A DNA stretch of 64,000 nt, taken from positions 1 to 64,000 of the forward strand of contig NZ_JBLKNW010000009.1 of assembly GCF_051414035.1 (NCBI RefSeq). The letters are read 5' to 3'. Below the pieces are notes generated by a model. It did not search any database and was not told the origin of the DNA. It saw only the letters and a list, made by a program, of their open reading frames with translations. Origin of the DNA: Halosimplex amylolyticum. Lineage in GTDB: Archaea > Halobacteriota > Halobacteria > Halobacteriales > Haloarculaceae. The position numbers and the translations under genes were made by a program. Positions 43,331 through 52,751 of this stretch are shown here, one piece after another (within the stretch, counting starts at the first letter, position 1; every line of letters starts with the position of its first letter).

Positions 43331-44827
43331 GTGACGAACCCAGCTAGCGACCAGTCCAGCCGATTCACCGAGGGAGCAATCATCTGGCCGCTCCTCACCC
43401 TCGCCGGTCCGCTCACCGCGACGCAGTTGCTGCAAGTTGCGTACAACCTCACGGACACGTACTGGGTGGGTCGGCTCGGTGCAGAGGCAGTGAGTGCGCT
43501 GTCGTTTTCCTGGCCAGTCGTCTTCTTGCTGATAAGCCTCGGCGGCGGCATGACGAACGCGGGCACTATACTCGTCTCCCAGCACGTCGGTGCGGGCAAC
43601 GACGACCGACTCGCTCACGTCGCCGGCCAGACGATCGCATTCGTCGGCCTCCTCTCGGTCGGCGTCTCGGTCTTCGGATTCACCTTCGCGCCGCAATTGC
43701 TGGGACTCATCGGCGCGACACCCGGAACGACGATCCACGAGTTGGCCGTCACGTACCTCCGAATTATCGTCCTGGGGATGCCGTTCACCTTCGGATTCTA
43801 CGTGTTCATGGCGCTCCTCCGTGGTTGGGGCGATACGAAGACGCCGATGTATCTGATGGCCCTCACTGTCGGTCTCAACATCCTTCTCGATCCGTTCTTC
43901 GTCCTGGGATTCACCGGTAATCCGCTGTTTGGGTGGGTCGGCCTCGGGGATCTCCAGGGATGGCTGTATGCTAGGACCGGATTCGCTGGATTCGGTGTCG
44001 CGGGCGCCGCAGTCGCGACGGTTCTCTCGCGGGCGGTCGCCGCTGTCGTCGGCCTGTGGTTGTTGTTCGGCGGTCGCGTCGGGTTGCACCTCGCGGTTGA
44101 CGATCTACTGTTGCAGTCCGAGACGGTCCGAAAAATCGTCGGGATCGGCGGGCCGGGAGCGATCGATCAGAGCACACAGTCGATCGCGGCCATCGTGATG
44201 ACGGCGCTCGTCGCCACCGTCGGTACCGACGCCGTCGCCGCGTACGGCATCGGTAATCGGTTCGTCTCCCTCGTCTGGCTGCCGACGGTCGCGATGGGGA
44301 TGTCCGTCGAGACCGTCGTCGGCCAGAATCTCGGTGGCGGACACCGTGACCGCGCTCGGCGGACGGTGTACGTCGCGATCGCGATCCTCGGAACGGCGTT
44401 CCTCGTCGCCAGTGGCCTCACTGTCTGGTTCGCTCGCCCCATCGTCGGTCTCTTCATTACCGGCCCGGAGGCCGACCGAATTATCGCCTACGGTGCGACG
44501 TTCCTTCGAATCGTCGCGCCGACCTGGGTCGTCATGGCTTCCTATCACATGATGAACGGGGCGTTCTACGGGTCCGGGTCGACCCGCATGGCGATGGCGA
44601 TCGGGGTGACAGCACTGTGGGGCGTTCGAGCCGTCGCCGCAGTCGTCCTCGTGGTCGGATTCAGTCTCGGTGCGACCGGCGCGTGGTACGCAATCGCCCT
44701 CTCGAACGTCACCGCGGCCATCGCTGGAGCGGTTTTCTTCTTCCGCAGTAGCTGGCTGGACAACGTTCTCGGTGACGGTTCGGCCGATGACGCAACTTCA
44801 GATTCGTCTCCGACTGATATCGGCTGA
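43331..44827 (+). CDS. MATE-family efflux transporter
   Basis: A 498-residue membrane protein with about twelve helices in two related halves. Typical signatures are IIWPLLTLAGPLTATQLLQVAYNLTDTYWVGRLG near the start and GPGAIDQSTQSIAAIVMTALVATVGTDAVAAYGIG at the start of the second half. MATE proteins export organic cations or drugs by Na+ or H+ exchange; the substrate here is unknown. The start is GTG at 43331; no ATG lies upstream in frame within the coding pattern. The polar C-terminal tail is short. Confidence 0.92.
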   Translation: MTNPASDQSSRFTEGAIIWPLLTLAGPLTATQLLQVAYNLTDTYWVGRLGAEAVSALSFSWPVVFLLISLGGGMTNAGTILVSQHVGAGNDDRLAHVAGQTIAFVGLLSVGVSVFGFTFAPQLLGLIGATPGTTIHELAVTYLRIIVLGMPFTFGFYVFMALLRGWGDTKTPMYLMALTVGLNILLDPFFVLGFTGNPLFGWVGLGDLQGWLYARTGFAGFGVAGAAVATVLSRAVAAVVGLWLLFGGRVGLHLAVDDLLLQSETVRKIVGIGGPGAIDQSTQSIAAIVMTALVATVGTDAVAAYGIGNRFVSLVWLPTVAMGMSVETVVGQNLGGGHRDRARRTVYVAIAILGTAFLVASGLTVWFARPIVGLFITGPEADRIIAYGATFLRIVAPTWVVMASYHMMNGAFYGSGSTRMAMAIGVTALWGVRAVAAVVLVVGFSLGATGAWYAIALSNVTAAIAGAVFFFRSSWLDNVLGDGSADDATSDSSPTDIG

Positions 44828-44905
44828 ATCAGACCGCTGAGAACTCGGATAGATTAGATTCCGGGATGGATATGCTCAAGGGGTTCAGGAACGGCGATTT
44901 CAAGT

Positions 44906-46141
44906 GTGAACACTCTGCTCCGTGGGGCTGAAGGCGGGGGGCGGCCGATTCTCGGAGCGGTCATCGTCAGTACGTTTTTTATCGGCTTCGGCGGCGGCGT
45001 GATCTTCCCTATCTTGCCGAACCTCGGCGCTGTCCTCGGTATCTCCCCGTTTCTCGTCGGTCTTATCCTGAGTGCGAATCGGTTTTCACGGCTGTTCGCG
45101 AACGCGCCGGCCGGGAGCCTCGTGGACCGGTTCGGGACGAGGAAACCGTTCGTCATCGGGATGTTCATCCAGGGTATCTCGACGTCCGGCTACGTTATCG
45201 CCATGATCGCACCGCTTCCCGAAGCGTGGTTTATGGCTGCGCGTCTCCTCTGGGGGGTCGGGAGCGCGCTCGTCTTCGCGACTGCGTATACGATCGCCGA
45301 CGATATCAGCGACGGTGGATCACGGGGGTCGAACATGGGGCTCATCAGAGGCGGCGTCCTCTTCGGGTTCCCGACGGGCGTGGTTCTCGGTGGGCTCGTC
45401 AGCGAACTCTCCGGAAACGTCGTCGCGTTCACCGTCGCAACGGGTTTCGCGTTCTTCGCCAGTGCCGTCGCGTACCTGACGGTGCCCGAGACACACGTCG
45501 ACGGAGGGGCGAACCAGTCAGTCAAGCCGTGGGACGTCAATACGAGTCTCCCTGCGGTCACGGTCGGCCTGGTGAACTTCGCCGTGTTGTTCGTCTACAT
45601 CGGCGCGCTGTTCGCGACGTTGGTCCTCTTTCTCGACCAGAACCAACTCAGCGTCTTCGGGTTCGATGCCCAGGGCTCCTCGGGCCTGTTCATGGGTCTC
45701 ACCGTCGTCGCTGCAGGGCTATCGATGTACGTCGGCGGGTACGTCAGCGACCGGAACCAGTCACGCGTCCCGATCTTGCTCGTGTTTCTGGGCGTTACGT
45801 CGGTCGGGTTCGTCCTGCTCGCGCTCGCGGATTCGGTACAGACACTGGCGATCGCCTGTCTGTGTATCGGCCTCGGTCAGGGTGGGACGAGCGGCCCACT
45901 GATGGCGCTGTTAGGTGACCTCGTCGCCGACGGTGAAATGGGCCGCGCCGTGGGGACGAACAACGTGTTCGGGGATATCGGCGGTGGGTTCGGGCCCATC
46001 GTCACACTCCCGATCGTCGATATCGTCGGCTTCTGGCCGGTCTATTTCTGCTGTGCGGCCATGCCGCTCGTCGCGGCCGCGATCCTCCTGAGCGGTGTCA
46101 GACGAGAAACCGGTCACTTCCTCCCGAGCGTCGGGTCCTGA
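44906..46141 (+). CDS. MFS transporter
   Basis: A 411-residue protein with about twelve helices. The MFS loop 2-3 motif is recognisable (GSLVDRFGTRKPFVIG), as is a later copy (GGYVSDRNQSRVPI). Substrate unknown; the type resembles drug-efflux MFS proteins. It begins with GTG at 44906, 78 bases after the MATE gene and on the same strand, so both may be expressed together as an efflux unit. No regulator lies directly beside them. Confidence 0.9.
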   Translation: MNTLLRGAEGGGRPILGAVIVSTFFIGFGGGVIFPILPNLGAVLGISPFLVGLILSANRFSRLFANAPAGSLVDRFGTRKPFVIGMFIQGISTSGYVIAMIAPLPEAWFMAARLLWGVGSALVFATAYTIADDISDGGSRGSNMGLIRGGVLFGFPTGVVLGGLVSELSGNVVAFTVATGFAFFASAVAYLTVPETHVDGGANQSVKPWDVNTSLPAVTVGLVNFAVLFVYIGALFATLVLFLDQNQLSVFGFDAQGSSGLFMGLTVVAAGLSMYVGGYVSDRNQSRVPILLVFLGVTSVGFVLLALADSVQTLAIACLCIGLGQGGTSGPLMALLGDLVADGEMGRAVGTNNVFGDIGGGFGPIVTLPIVDIVGFWPVYFCCAAMPLVAAAILLSGVRRETGHFLPSVGS

Positions 46142-47411
46142 CCCGGTGTCCGCTGTGGCCTCCAGAGTAATTTCTCGAGACGAGGCTCCCGATCACGAAA
46201 TCGTGCGAAGGGGCTCCGAACTCCTACAATTATCGCCTCACGCTGACCGCCCCGCTTCCACGCTCGAATCAGGACTCGAGGAGTGTCCCTGTCACTTTTC
46301 GCGAATTCAATCTGGCATATCTGTCCTACTGACCGGTCCACAGCGTCGCTGTTTTCAGAAGCCATTTATCGCAAGACTGCGTGCGGATCACTACCCGTTC
46401 ACGCGGGTGCGAAGCCATCCACTTCGCCCGGGGACCGACCCGGTCCCCATTTCCACACCCACCCCACCCACCATTTCTCACAAGGCGTTGACCCCTCGGG
46501 GCCGTAGCGTTTGCATCAGCTCGCGTCGGTACAGATCAGCCTGGATTCGAGGAGTGCTCGACCCCGCTCGTGACGTCCGAGAGAGCACAGTTTCCGACTC
46601 CTCGAATTACTCACGGAAGCGTACTGCAGGTGTGCAATCGTGCTCTGCCGTTTTCACCGATACACCAACCATGTAGCTACTCGTCGATGTGTATTCTTGT
46701 CCGACAAGGGCTGCCAGCTGGTGAGCCACAACTGCCTAAGTAAAATGGCCAAACGCTCGTTTGATATCGCGCAGAAATAGAGAGTACCCCTCCACGGGTA
46801 CCGAAGCAATCCGCTTCGGTGGGCTCTTTCAGCCCATTTGAGATCTGAATTGCCTCGACAGCGGCTAAATACTCGCTCGTAGCGGAGGAATCGTCGGTGA
46901 GGCTCCGGTTTCTTCTGACTGCGAATTCGCTCTCCAGCCTTTATTATGACACCACCCCTCACTCGTTGATCCTGCACGGGCTTCCCGCGCCACTACCCGT
47001 GCGGGCACAGCAACACGAAACGGGGCACTTCAGTGCCCATTCTGTCTGTACCCCCTCCCACTGCGACATCCACTCGTGCCGGGAGTTACAGCTACGGTAG
47101 CAGATTCTCGGAGCGGCGCCCTCGCATCATAGGTGGACGATTGTATTGATGCCAGTACGTCGCATGAAACTCCTACAGTGCCCGAATACTTGGACAACCG
47201 AAGCCACCCGCTTCGGTGGAACCGCCAGAGTTCATTACCAACTCCACCACCGGCTGGACCCAGTTTTCGAACATGGCTCTATCGCTGTTCTCAGAAGTTC
47301 GCTGTCACCGCCACGATAGTCCGATTCAGTACACCAATCGATCCGGAACTCACACCGGTACAGCACAGAAACCCACTCCTTTGGGGTGGGAGGAAGCGTC
47401 GCAACTCTCTG
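46142..47411. other. Gene-free stretch with hairpin repeats and an IS-type right end
   Basis: No frame on either strand has coding character. Three related hairpins occur: gcgaagccatccacttcgc (about 46409-46427), ccgaagcaatccgcttcgg (about 46800-46818) and ccgaagccacccgcttcgg (about 47199-47217). At about 47365-47397 aacccactcctttggggtgg followed by gaggaagcgtc looks like the right end of an IS1341-type element. The stretch may be a decayed TnpB-type element or a MITE. Confidence 0.4.
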
Positions 47412-47738
47412 TCATTCGCTCTCAACGGAGAGCGGCTGTAGTTTGATATATCCGTAACTCTTGACCGTGACGTGATAGTCGCAGTACGTGAATTCGACGA
47501 CACAGTCGCCTTCTCGTGAATCGAGCGGATGGCTCGCACAGAGGCTGTCCAGTGCTTCTGGATCGACGACAGCGTATAACGGTTCGATCTCAGTCGACTG
47601 TTGCTCACCCAGTTCACTCACTAGTTTGACGACGGCGCGGCTCGGTGCAATTTGATCGCTATCGAAGCCAGCTCGGAAGCTGCTCGTCTCGTCGTCGTAT
47701 TCTACTGGCTCCAACCCTTCTGTTGGGCAGTCACTCAC
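47412..47738 (-). CDS. HalOD1 output-domain protein, coupled to Lrp gene
   Basis: A 108-residue protein. After an N-terminal tail (MSDCPTEGLEPVEYDDETSS) comes one HalOD1 domain: SRAVVKLVSELGEQQSTEIEPLYAVVDPEALDSL and VVEFTYCDYHVTVKSYGYIKLQPL. The start is GTG at 47738, inside the last codons of the Lrp-type gene (eight shared bases, GTGAGTGA), which shows translational coupling. The longer frame from 47837 overlaps Lrp too deeply to be real. The pair suggests that the HalOD1 protein modulates, or is controlled with, the Lrp regulator. Confidence 0.75.
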   Translation of the reverse strand: MSDCPTEGLEPVEYDDETSSFRAGFDSDQIAPSRAVVKLVSELGEQQSTEIEPLYAVVDPEALDSLCASHPLDSREGDCVVEFTYCDYHVTVKSYGYIKLQPLSVESE

Positions 47739-48210
47739 CTCGATCCCCTTCCACGACGTGTTCACCGAAATGGTTGAGCGGCTGGATGACCGTATCCTTG
47801 ATAATCTTCGTATTGACGACTTGGAGCCCGAGTTCACTCAGTTCGTCAGTGATCCGGGCAACGTCGTCGGAGTCGGTACCGACGGCGTCGATTTGAATAT
47901 TCTCTTGCCCGTTGAGGACTTCACGTATCGAGACGACCCCGCTGATATCGCGAGCCTGGTCTGCAAGCCGCTCTCGCTGCGGATTCGGGGCGGAACAGAT
48001 TATCTCGACATAGAGCTGGAGCCCCGCTTTGTCGTAATCGATGTCGGGGTTGTATCCACGGATAATGCCGTACTCTTCCATCTGTTCGATGCGGTTGCGG
48101 ACGGTACTCGCCGACACCCCGACCTGCTCGGCCATTTCCTTTGTCGTGATTTTTCGGGCGTCTCGCTGCAAGAGATATAGAATGCCCTTGTCCACCTCGT
48201 CCAGGTCCAT
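47731..48210 (-). CDS. Lrp/AsnC-family regulator
   Basis: A 159-residue protein with the usual two domains. The N-terminal HTH is LDEVDKGILYLLQRDARKITTKEMAEQVGVSASTVRNRIEQME. The C-terminal RAM-like domain spans about 65-140 (LQLYVEIICSAPNPQRERLADQARDISGVVSIREVLNGQENIQIDAVGT). It is a dimeric or octameric regulator that responds to amino acids or similar small molecules. The C-terminal 25 residues are longer than in compact Lrp proteins. The relic DUF7344 gene lies divergently upstream. Confidence 0.92.
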   Translation of the reverse strand: MDLDEVDKGILYLLQRDARKITTKEMAEQVGVSASTVRNRIEQMEEYGIIRGYNPDIDYDKAGLQLYVEIICSAPNPQRERLADQARDISGVVSIREVLNGQENIQIDAVGTDSDDVARITDELSELGLQVVNTKIIKDTVIQPLNHFGEHVVEGDRGE

Positions 48211-48396
48211 CTGATAGTCAGTCGGGCTACCCTTGTATTGCTTTTTCGCAAATGAACTGTCAATTACTGCTCTTTCACCTAATACATTGGGGGAGATTGC
48301 TGAATCAGCAATTGGGGGCCAGGGGTGAGGGGGAAAGACTCGCTTGTATCTGCGGAATTCATATTACTGTCAGCAAAACAACTGTGCAGAACCGTG

Positions 48397-48751
48397 ATGG
48401 ATAATTGGTTGGAGCCCGTACAACGGTGGAGGGATTCCTATCTCTATTGATGGGCCGGCTGGATCCGTCACTGCGACGCTCGCCGCATTAGCTGACGATA
48501 CGCGGCGCGAGATCCTTCACTATCTGATATACGAATCCGACGGGGTCGCGTCATACGAGGAGCTTGCCCGCCAGGTCCAATCACAGGAATCCGACCAAGA
48601 ACTGGAACGGTCGGTTGCACTCCTTCATCATCAACACCTACCCAAACTATCCGATGCTGATCTCGTCGAATACGACGCCCGTAGCAGCACTGTCCGGTAT
48701 CATGGTGATCCGCTCACCGAAACTGTTCTCGCGACCATCGAAGACGAGTGA
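48397..48751 (+). pseudogene. DUF7344 HTH gene with frameshifted start
   Basis: From about 48431 to the stop at 48749-48751 the frame reads SVTATLAALADDTRREILHY, then SYEELARQVQ and SVALLHHQHLPKLSDADLVEYD, a full DUF7344 domain. That frame has no ATG, GTG or TTG at its start. An ATG at 48397 opens another frame (MDNWLEPVQRWRDSYLY, then stop) that looks like the missing N-terminus; a one-base shift between 48430 and 48450 would join them. Pseudogene or sequence error. Confidence 0.55.
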
Positions 48752-48982
48752 CGGAGTCGTCAGCGAGTAGCTCGCTGACGTTGCCATTGGCTCGCTTGAG
48801 ACCCCACGAGTGAATCTCGGTGCGCTCGTGCAGTGCTTTTCCGGTAAGGCGAACTCTCTCGACACTCGCCTCACTTCGTTCGGCTCGTCGTTGTCGGATT
48901 CTTGCCCTACTCGGTTGGTTTCAGTCCCGCTCATTGGTGAGTTCCCAGTCGTCGATCGTAACTGCGGCGCTCCCAGACGTGG

Positions 48983-49495
48983 TCAGTCGGTCAGCGAGTC
49001 GAGTGTGGAGCGGATCTTCGCGTATATGTCCGTCGAGCAGTACCACCCTGCGTCGACCATCGCATCGATCACTTCCTGCGCTTCGTCGGCGGTAATCGCG
49101 CCCTGGCGAACCAGCGATAGCACGAGATACGCCGTCCCCCGCGTCGGAATCTCCTCGACAGACGCGGCGTCTCGCCCCGCGGCCTCGTCCATGACGGCAA
49201 TTCCGTCCCTGTTTGCGGCACAGGCCAGGACCGCAGCATCGGCATCGCTCAGAGCCGGATTCTCTTTCAGTCGGGTTCGTAGTGGTGTTTCGTCGACCGT
49301 GACGACATCGAACGTGTCGGCTTCGATGGCGGCCTCGATGCGGCGTGCGTCCGGATACCCCTCCTCGATGCCCGTTTCCACGACCTCCTGGTGCACCGGA
49401 GTGGGAATGACACAGCGTTCGTCATGGTGGTCGACGAGGTCGAGATGATCGACCTTCGCGAGGTAGATGAGCGGGGTCGCGTCGAAGACCCACAT
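48983..49495 (-). CDS. PIN-domain toxin
   Basis: A 170-residue protein with PIN acidic residues: MWVFDATPLIYLAK at the start, EVVETGIEEG, and LSDADAAVLACAANRDGIAVMDEAAGRD. PIN toxins of VapC type are Mg-dependent ribonucleases. The C-terminal extension (TRGTAYLVLSLVRQGAITADEAQEVIDAMVDAGWYCS) is known from archaeal DUF3368-like PIN proteins. The ATG follows directly on the stop of the antitoxin gene, so the two genes form one toxin-antitoxin operon with the antitoxin first. Confidence 0.88.
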   Translation of the reverse strand: MWVFDATPLIYLAKVDHLDLVDHHDERCVIPTPVHQEVVETGIEEGYPDARRIEAAIEADTFDVVTVDETPLRTRLKENPALSDADAAVLACAANRDGIAVMDEAAGRDAASVEEIPTRGTAYLVLSLVRQGAITADEAQEVIDAMVDAGWYCSTDIYAKIRSTLDSLTD

Positions 49496-49786
49496 CTATA
49501 GCGCGTCGAGGTCGTCCTCGAGATGGTCGTCGTCGACCCACGTGATGTCGCGCTCTTGAGCGAGCTGGGTCAGTTCCCAGACGGATAGCCCCGCCTGCTC
49601 GGCAGCGGCGCTAACCGTGATCCGACCCGCTTCGAGCTGGTCGAGCGCTCGCTCGCGGCGCCACTCGTCGAGGCCTTCGGTGAGGAGTTTCCGGACGGCC
49701 GTACTTCGGTCGAGGTTCTCCTCGTCGAGGTAGGCCTCCAGTTCTGCCTCCAGTTCGTCGGGCACCCGCGCCGAGATCGTTCCCAT
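49496..49786 (-). CDS. UPF0175-like antitoxin
   Basis: A 96-residue protein with a ribbon-helix-helix-like N-terminus (MGTISARVPDELEAELEAYLDEENLDRSTAVRKLLTEGL) and a second helical part (QLEAGRITVSAAAEQAGLSVWELTQLAQERDI) typical of UPF0175. The family is the usual partner of DUF3368-type PIN toxins. It likely binds its own promoter and the toxin. The start ATG at 49786 has a tgctttgcatgca stretch just upstream whose tgcatgca core could serve as operator. Confidence 0.85.
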   Translation of the reverse strand: MGTISARVPDELEAELEAYLDEENLDRSTAVRKLLTEGLDEWRRERALDQLEAGRITVSAAAEQAGLSVWELTQLAQERDITWVDDDHLEDDLDAL

Positions 49787-50496
49787 GGTGTATGCTTTGC
49801 ATGCATTGTAAACAGTCTTTCGGGCGTCTCTCCACGGCGTCGACGAGATCTCCTTGCGCGTGACAGTCTGGTCGGGAGAGCACTGTCTTGAGTAGCCCGA
49901 GAGAAGGCGCGCATAGCCGACAGCAAGCGCTGAAAGCCATCGGCATGCTCGCGGTCGCTAAGTGAGATATTCTCGTTCGCTTCGCTCACTCGAATAGTGC
50001 CCACTCAGACGACTACACTGAACGCGAGCACGCCTCGCCCCTTCAGTCCGCCAGTGTCGTGAGTGAGTCCTTCGCCGTCGTGCTCGGTTGGCTGAGTATA
50101 TCGTGACGGCTCGCCCCGCTCGCCGCGTACCGCCCGGAGCGCGCTCGCGACTGACCATTCCGGGCATGCGGGCGCTCTCCGCACCGCCCGCGCCCGTTCC
50201 GGGCTAAAGTGGATGTGCCCTCGCGCCAGCGCTTCACCTGTTCGGGTCCTGCGGACCTCGGCAGAGCCGACCGCGACGGACGTAGTTGCGTCGCGGGCGA
50301 AACGGGGACTCCGCTGGACGCGCGCTCCGGGCGGGTCGCCGGAAGATTCACTCCGTTCGTCTTCCGAGTCCTGCCTCGCTGTTCGCGGGTCACTCCGTTC
50401 CCCGCTCACTTCTCGCGGCCTCCCTGCGGTCGGCCGCGCACCGCTCGGCAGGACGGCGCGCGGTGCTGGATGGACCCGCGGCGGTGGTGCGCCACG
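49787..50496. other. GC-rich stretch without supported gene
   Basis: Open frames exist on both strands because stop codons are rare, but their products are Arg/Ser/Pro-rich rather than acidic. Repeated gcgctcg/cactccg-like runs give it a low-complexity look. I see no RNA gene. Confidence 0.45.
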
Positions 50497-50721
50497 ATGG
50501 AACCACAGCCACTCAGCGAACAACCAGTCGCACAGCTGGTGACCGCCCTGCGCCCGTCAGCCCGCGAGCGGGTTCGGATCGCCGAGCTCCGGGCGATGGC
50601 CCGGGCCCACGGCGAAGACCCGGGCGAGGCCGTCAGAAACTACTGCGAACGCCGGCTCGAACGGCAGTACTTCGACACCGAGCAATTCCTGCCGCCCGTG
50701 GCCGACCCGGCGTGCTACTGA
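50497..50721 (+). CDS. Small hypothetical protein
   Basis: A 74-residue protein, MEPQPLSEQPVAQLVTALRP followed by SARERVRIAELRAMARAHGEDPGEAVRNYCERRLERQYF. It is mostly helical and may bind nucleic acid, but no family is recognised. The residue balance is more protein-like than that of the frames around it, and the domain begins just at the ATG. Short C-terminus ending DPACY. Confidence 0.5.
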   Translation: MEPQPLSEQPVAQLVTALRPSARERVRIAELRAMARAHGEDPGEAVRNYCERRLERQYFDTEQFLPPVADPACY

Positions 50722-51124
50722 CGGCCAGTCGGGAGTTCGACTGACGCGACTCAGTGACTGTGCCTCTCGTCTTGCTTGATCGGCCCGGTAGTAGCCTATC
50801 TCTCCGGTGTGTCCGTTGCACAGTTTGTATCATACTCTGGGGGATGGGCGCGAGTCGACCCCTTCAGGAATACCGACTTGACGTGAACTCAAAACACGCC
50901 TCGATCGGCGCAATTCTAATCGCGATCCTAGGAGTGACCCAGACTCAGTAAACTCGGACGACAGTTTTGGTGTATACGTGGAAAGGTCCTCTCGGTCGTC
51001 CGTCGCGCCATTGCTCGGTCTCCTCCCAGGACCATGAAGGGCACCGCTTGCGGGTTTGCCGCGCGCGAGCGCGCGTTTGCCCACGGACGGTGCCATCATG
51101 GCCCTGGGAGGTACCTGCGCGACC

Positions 51125-51307
51125 ATGGCGCGACGGAACGAGCGGACGACGGACGAATCGGACGAACAAACAACGTGCTGGTTCTGCGGCGAGCCGTTCA
51201 CGCGAAGCGAGTCGCCGTGGCGCGTGAACTCGACGACGTACCGCTGTCCCACTTGCAGCAGCGCAAACTCCTTCACCATCGATGAGGTGACTCCCGACGG
51301 TCGGTAA
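51125..51307 (+). CDS. 60-residue zinc-ribbon protein
   Basis: After a polar N-terminus (MARRNERTTDESDEQ) come TTCWFCGEPFTRSESPWRV and STTYRCPTCSSANSFTIDEV. The two C-x2-C pairs form one zinc ribbon. Two earlier in-frame ATGs (51056, 51098) give extensions without homology-like character. Similar mini proteins are frequent in haloarchaeal accessory DNA. Function unknown. Confidence 0.6.
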   Translation: MARRNERTTDESDEQTTCWFCGEPFTRSESPWRVNSTTYRCPTCSSANSFTIDEVTPDGR

Positions 51308-52751
51308 CCGCGGCCCATTCTCTGGATCGTTTGCGCCACCACCGTCCCCACCACCACCCCGCCTCCTCCACGTTCCGGGCTGCTCACGGCGCTGGAGCGC
51401 CGTTGCGCTGCCGGGCTTTCGCCATCGGATCCACCGTCTCGTTCGACAGCCCCAACAGCGAACCACGGATGCAATGATTCGGGACTTGGAATCACTGCAT
51501 GGGACTCCCGAAAGTGTTCGCTTGTCGGGCACCGCGAATTCTCGGTTACGTTCAGCTGCGATGGTCCACCGAGAAATGCGTCGCTGGTACCGTCTGATTG
51601 GTTGTCCGGACGTGAATGTCGGCGATTGCCCTACTAACCGAACGGCTGAATCCTGTTCCATACTCGCGAATACCCACCGTCAAGGTAGATCGGCCACGGT
51701 ACGGCGGCTGACCACAGAGGCGTTCGGTCCGTGGTTTCTCCCAAAGCCATCGCGGGCTCGACCCTCGGATTCGATCGTACTCCGTTTGCCTCGATGGCGC
51801 GCTTGGTCGAATTAGACAAATTCTCCCGTCTCGAGTCTTGTTGCGGCGCTCCTCGGCTGCCCGGCCGCGTTGCTCGCTACGCTCGCGGCGCGGCAGGGCA
51901 GCCTGCGGGCGTCCTCACTGGCGAGTCTCGGCGCGCCCTTCCGAGTACTACGTCGAACGTATCCGCCCGCCTCCCTCCAGTCTTCTCCGTCGCGCCTTCA
52001 GTCGGCGCCCTCGGGTCACCCGGCGTGTGGCGCGCCACCTGACGGCGGCGCGCCAGTCCGGGTCGACCGCTCGGTTGCCTTTGTTCATGCGCTCGGAGAT
52101 TTCCCACAAACCCGGTGGGTTTGATCGTCGATGGAGTGCGTCCGCCTTGAAGGAGTCGGGACGCGGTTTGCCCTCGGTCGCCGCCCCCGGTCGCCGCACC
52201 ACACCGCGGCGCGGCGCTGCGGGGGCAGGCTCGGTCGGTGTGCCCGCGTCCTGCCGGGTCCCGCCCGCTCGCTCCGCACCGCGCGAGTCCCACCCGGCAT
52301 CGCGGCGCTCTCCGCACCGCGAGCGCCGCGACGAATCCAACAAGGCGGACCGTCGTGCTTGCTGCGGCGGCCCGCGGAGTCGCGAGCGCTTGCTCGCTCC
52401 CTGTGGTCGCTCGCGGGCGCGTCGCGGCCCCGCGGCCCGTCCTCGCTGGCGCACTCCTGCGCTCCGTAGCTCTGAGTGTAGTCGCCTCGGAGGGTCGGCC
52501 GGCGGCACCTGCCGCCCCGCGCGGTGGGAGGGTCGGCAGGCGACGAGCCGGTCGGCTGAACGGTGTGTCACAGTCGGCAGCTCCGAGGTGGCTACCGAAG
52601 TGCGGCGTTCCCACCTCGCACCGAAGCGCGGAACGCAGGCCGCGCGGCGGCGGTCGGGTCGGCGTCGATAGCCACGGCTGACGAGTCGTTGTGTCGAAAG
52701 AAGACGCCGCGTGAGCGCCTTCGTGCGGAAATCACGGCCCAAGTGATTCCA
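51308..52751. other. 1.4-kb GC-rich stretch without supported gene
   Basis: Both strands have long open frames, but they encode Arg/Pro/Ser-rich sequence of shadow type and overlap each other. Runs such as gcgctcgcgg and cggcggcgc recur. No RNA gene, IS or inverted repeat was recognised. It may be decayed coding DNA. Confidence 0.45.

Noticed and set aside
43175..44089. Minus-strand frame opposite the MATE gene
   Set aside because: Glu/Arg-rich complement of membrane-helix codons; the MATE reading has full family features.
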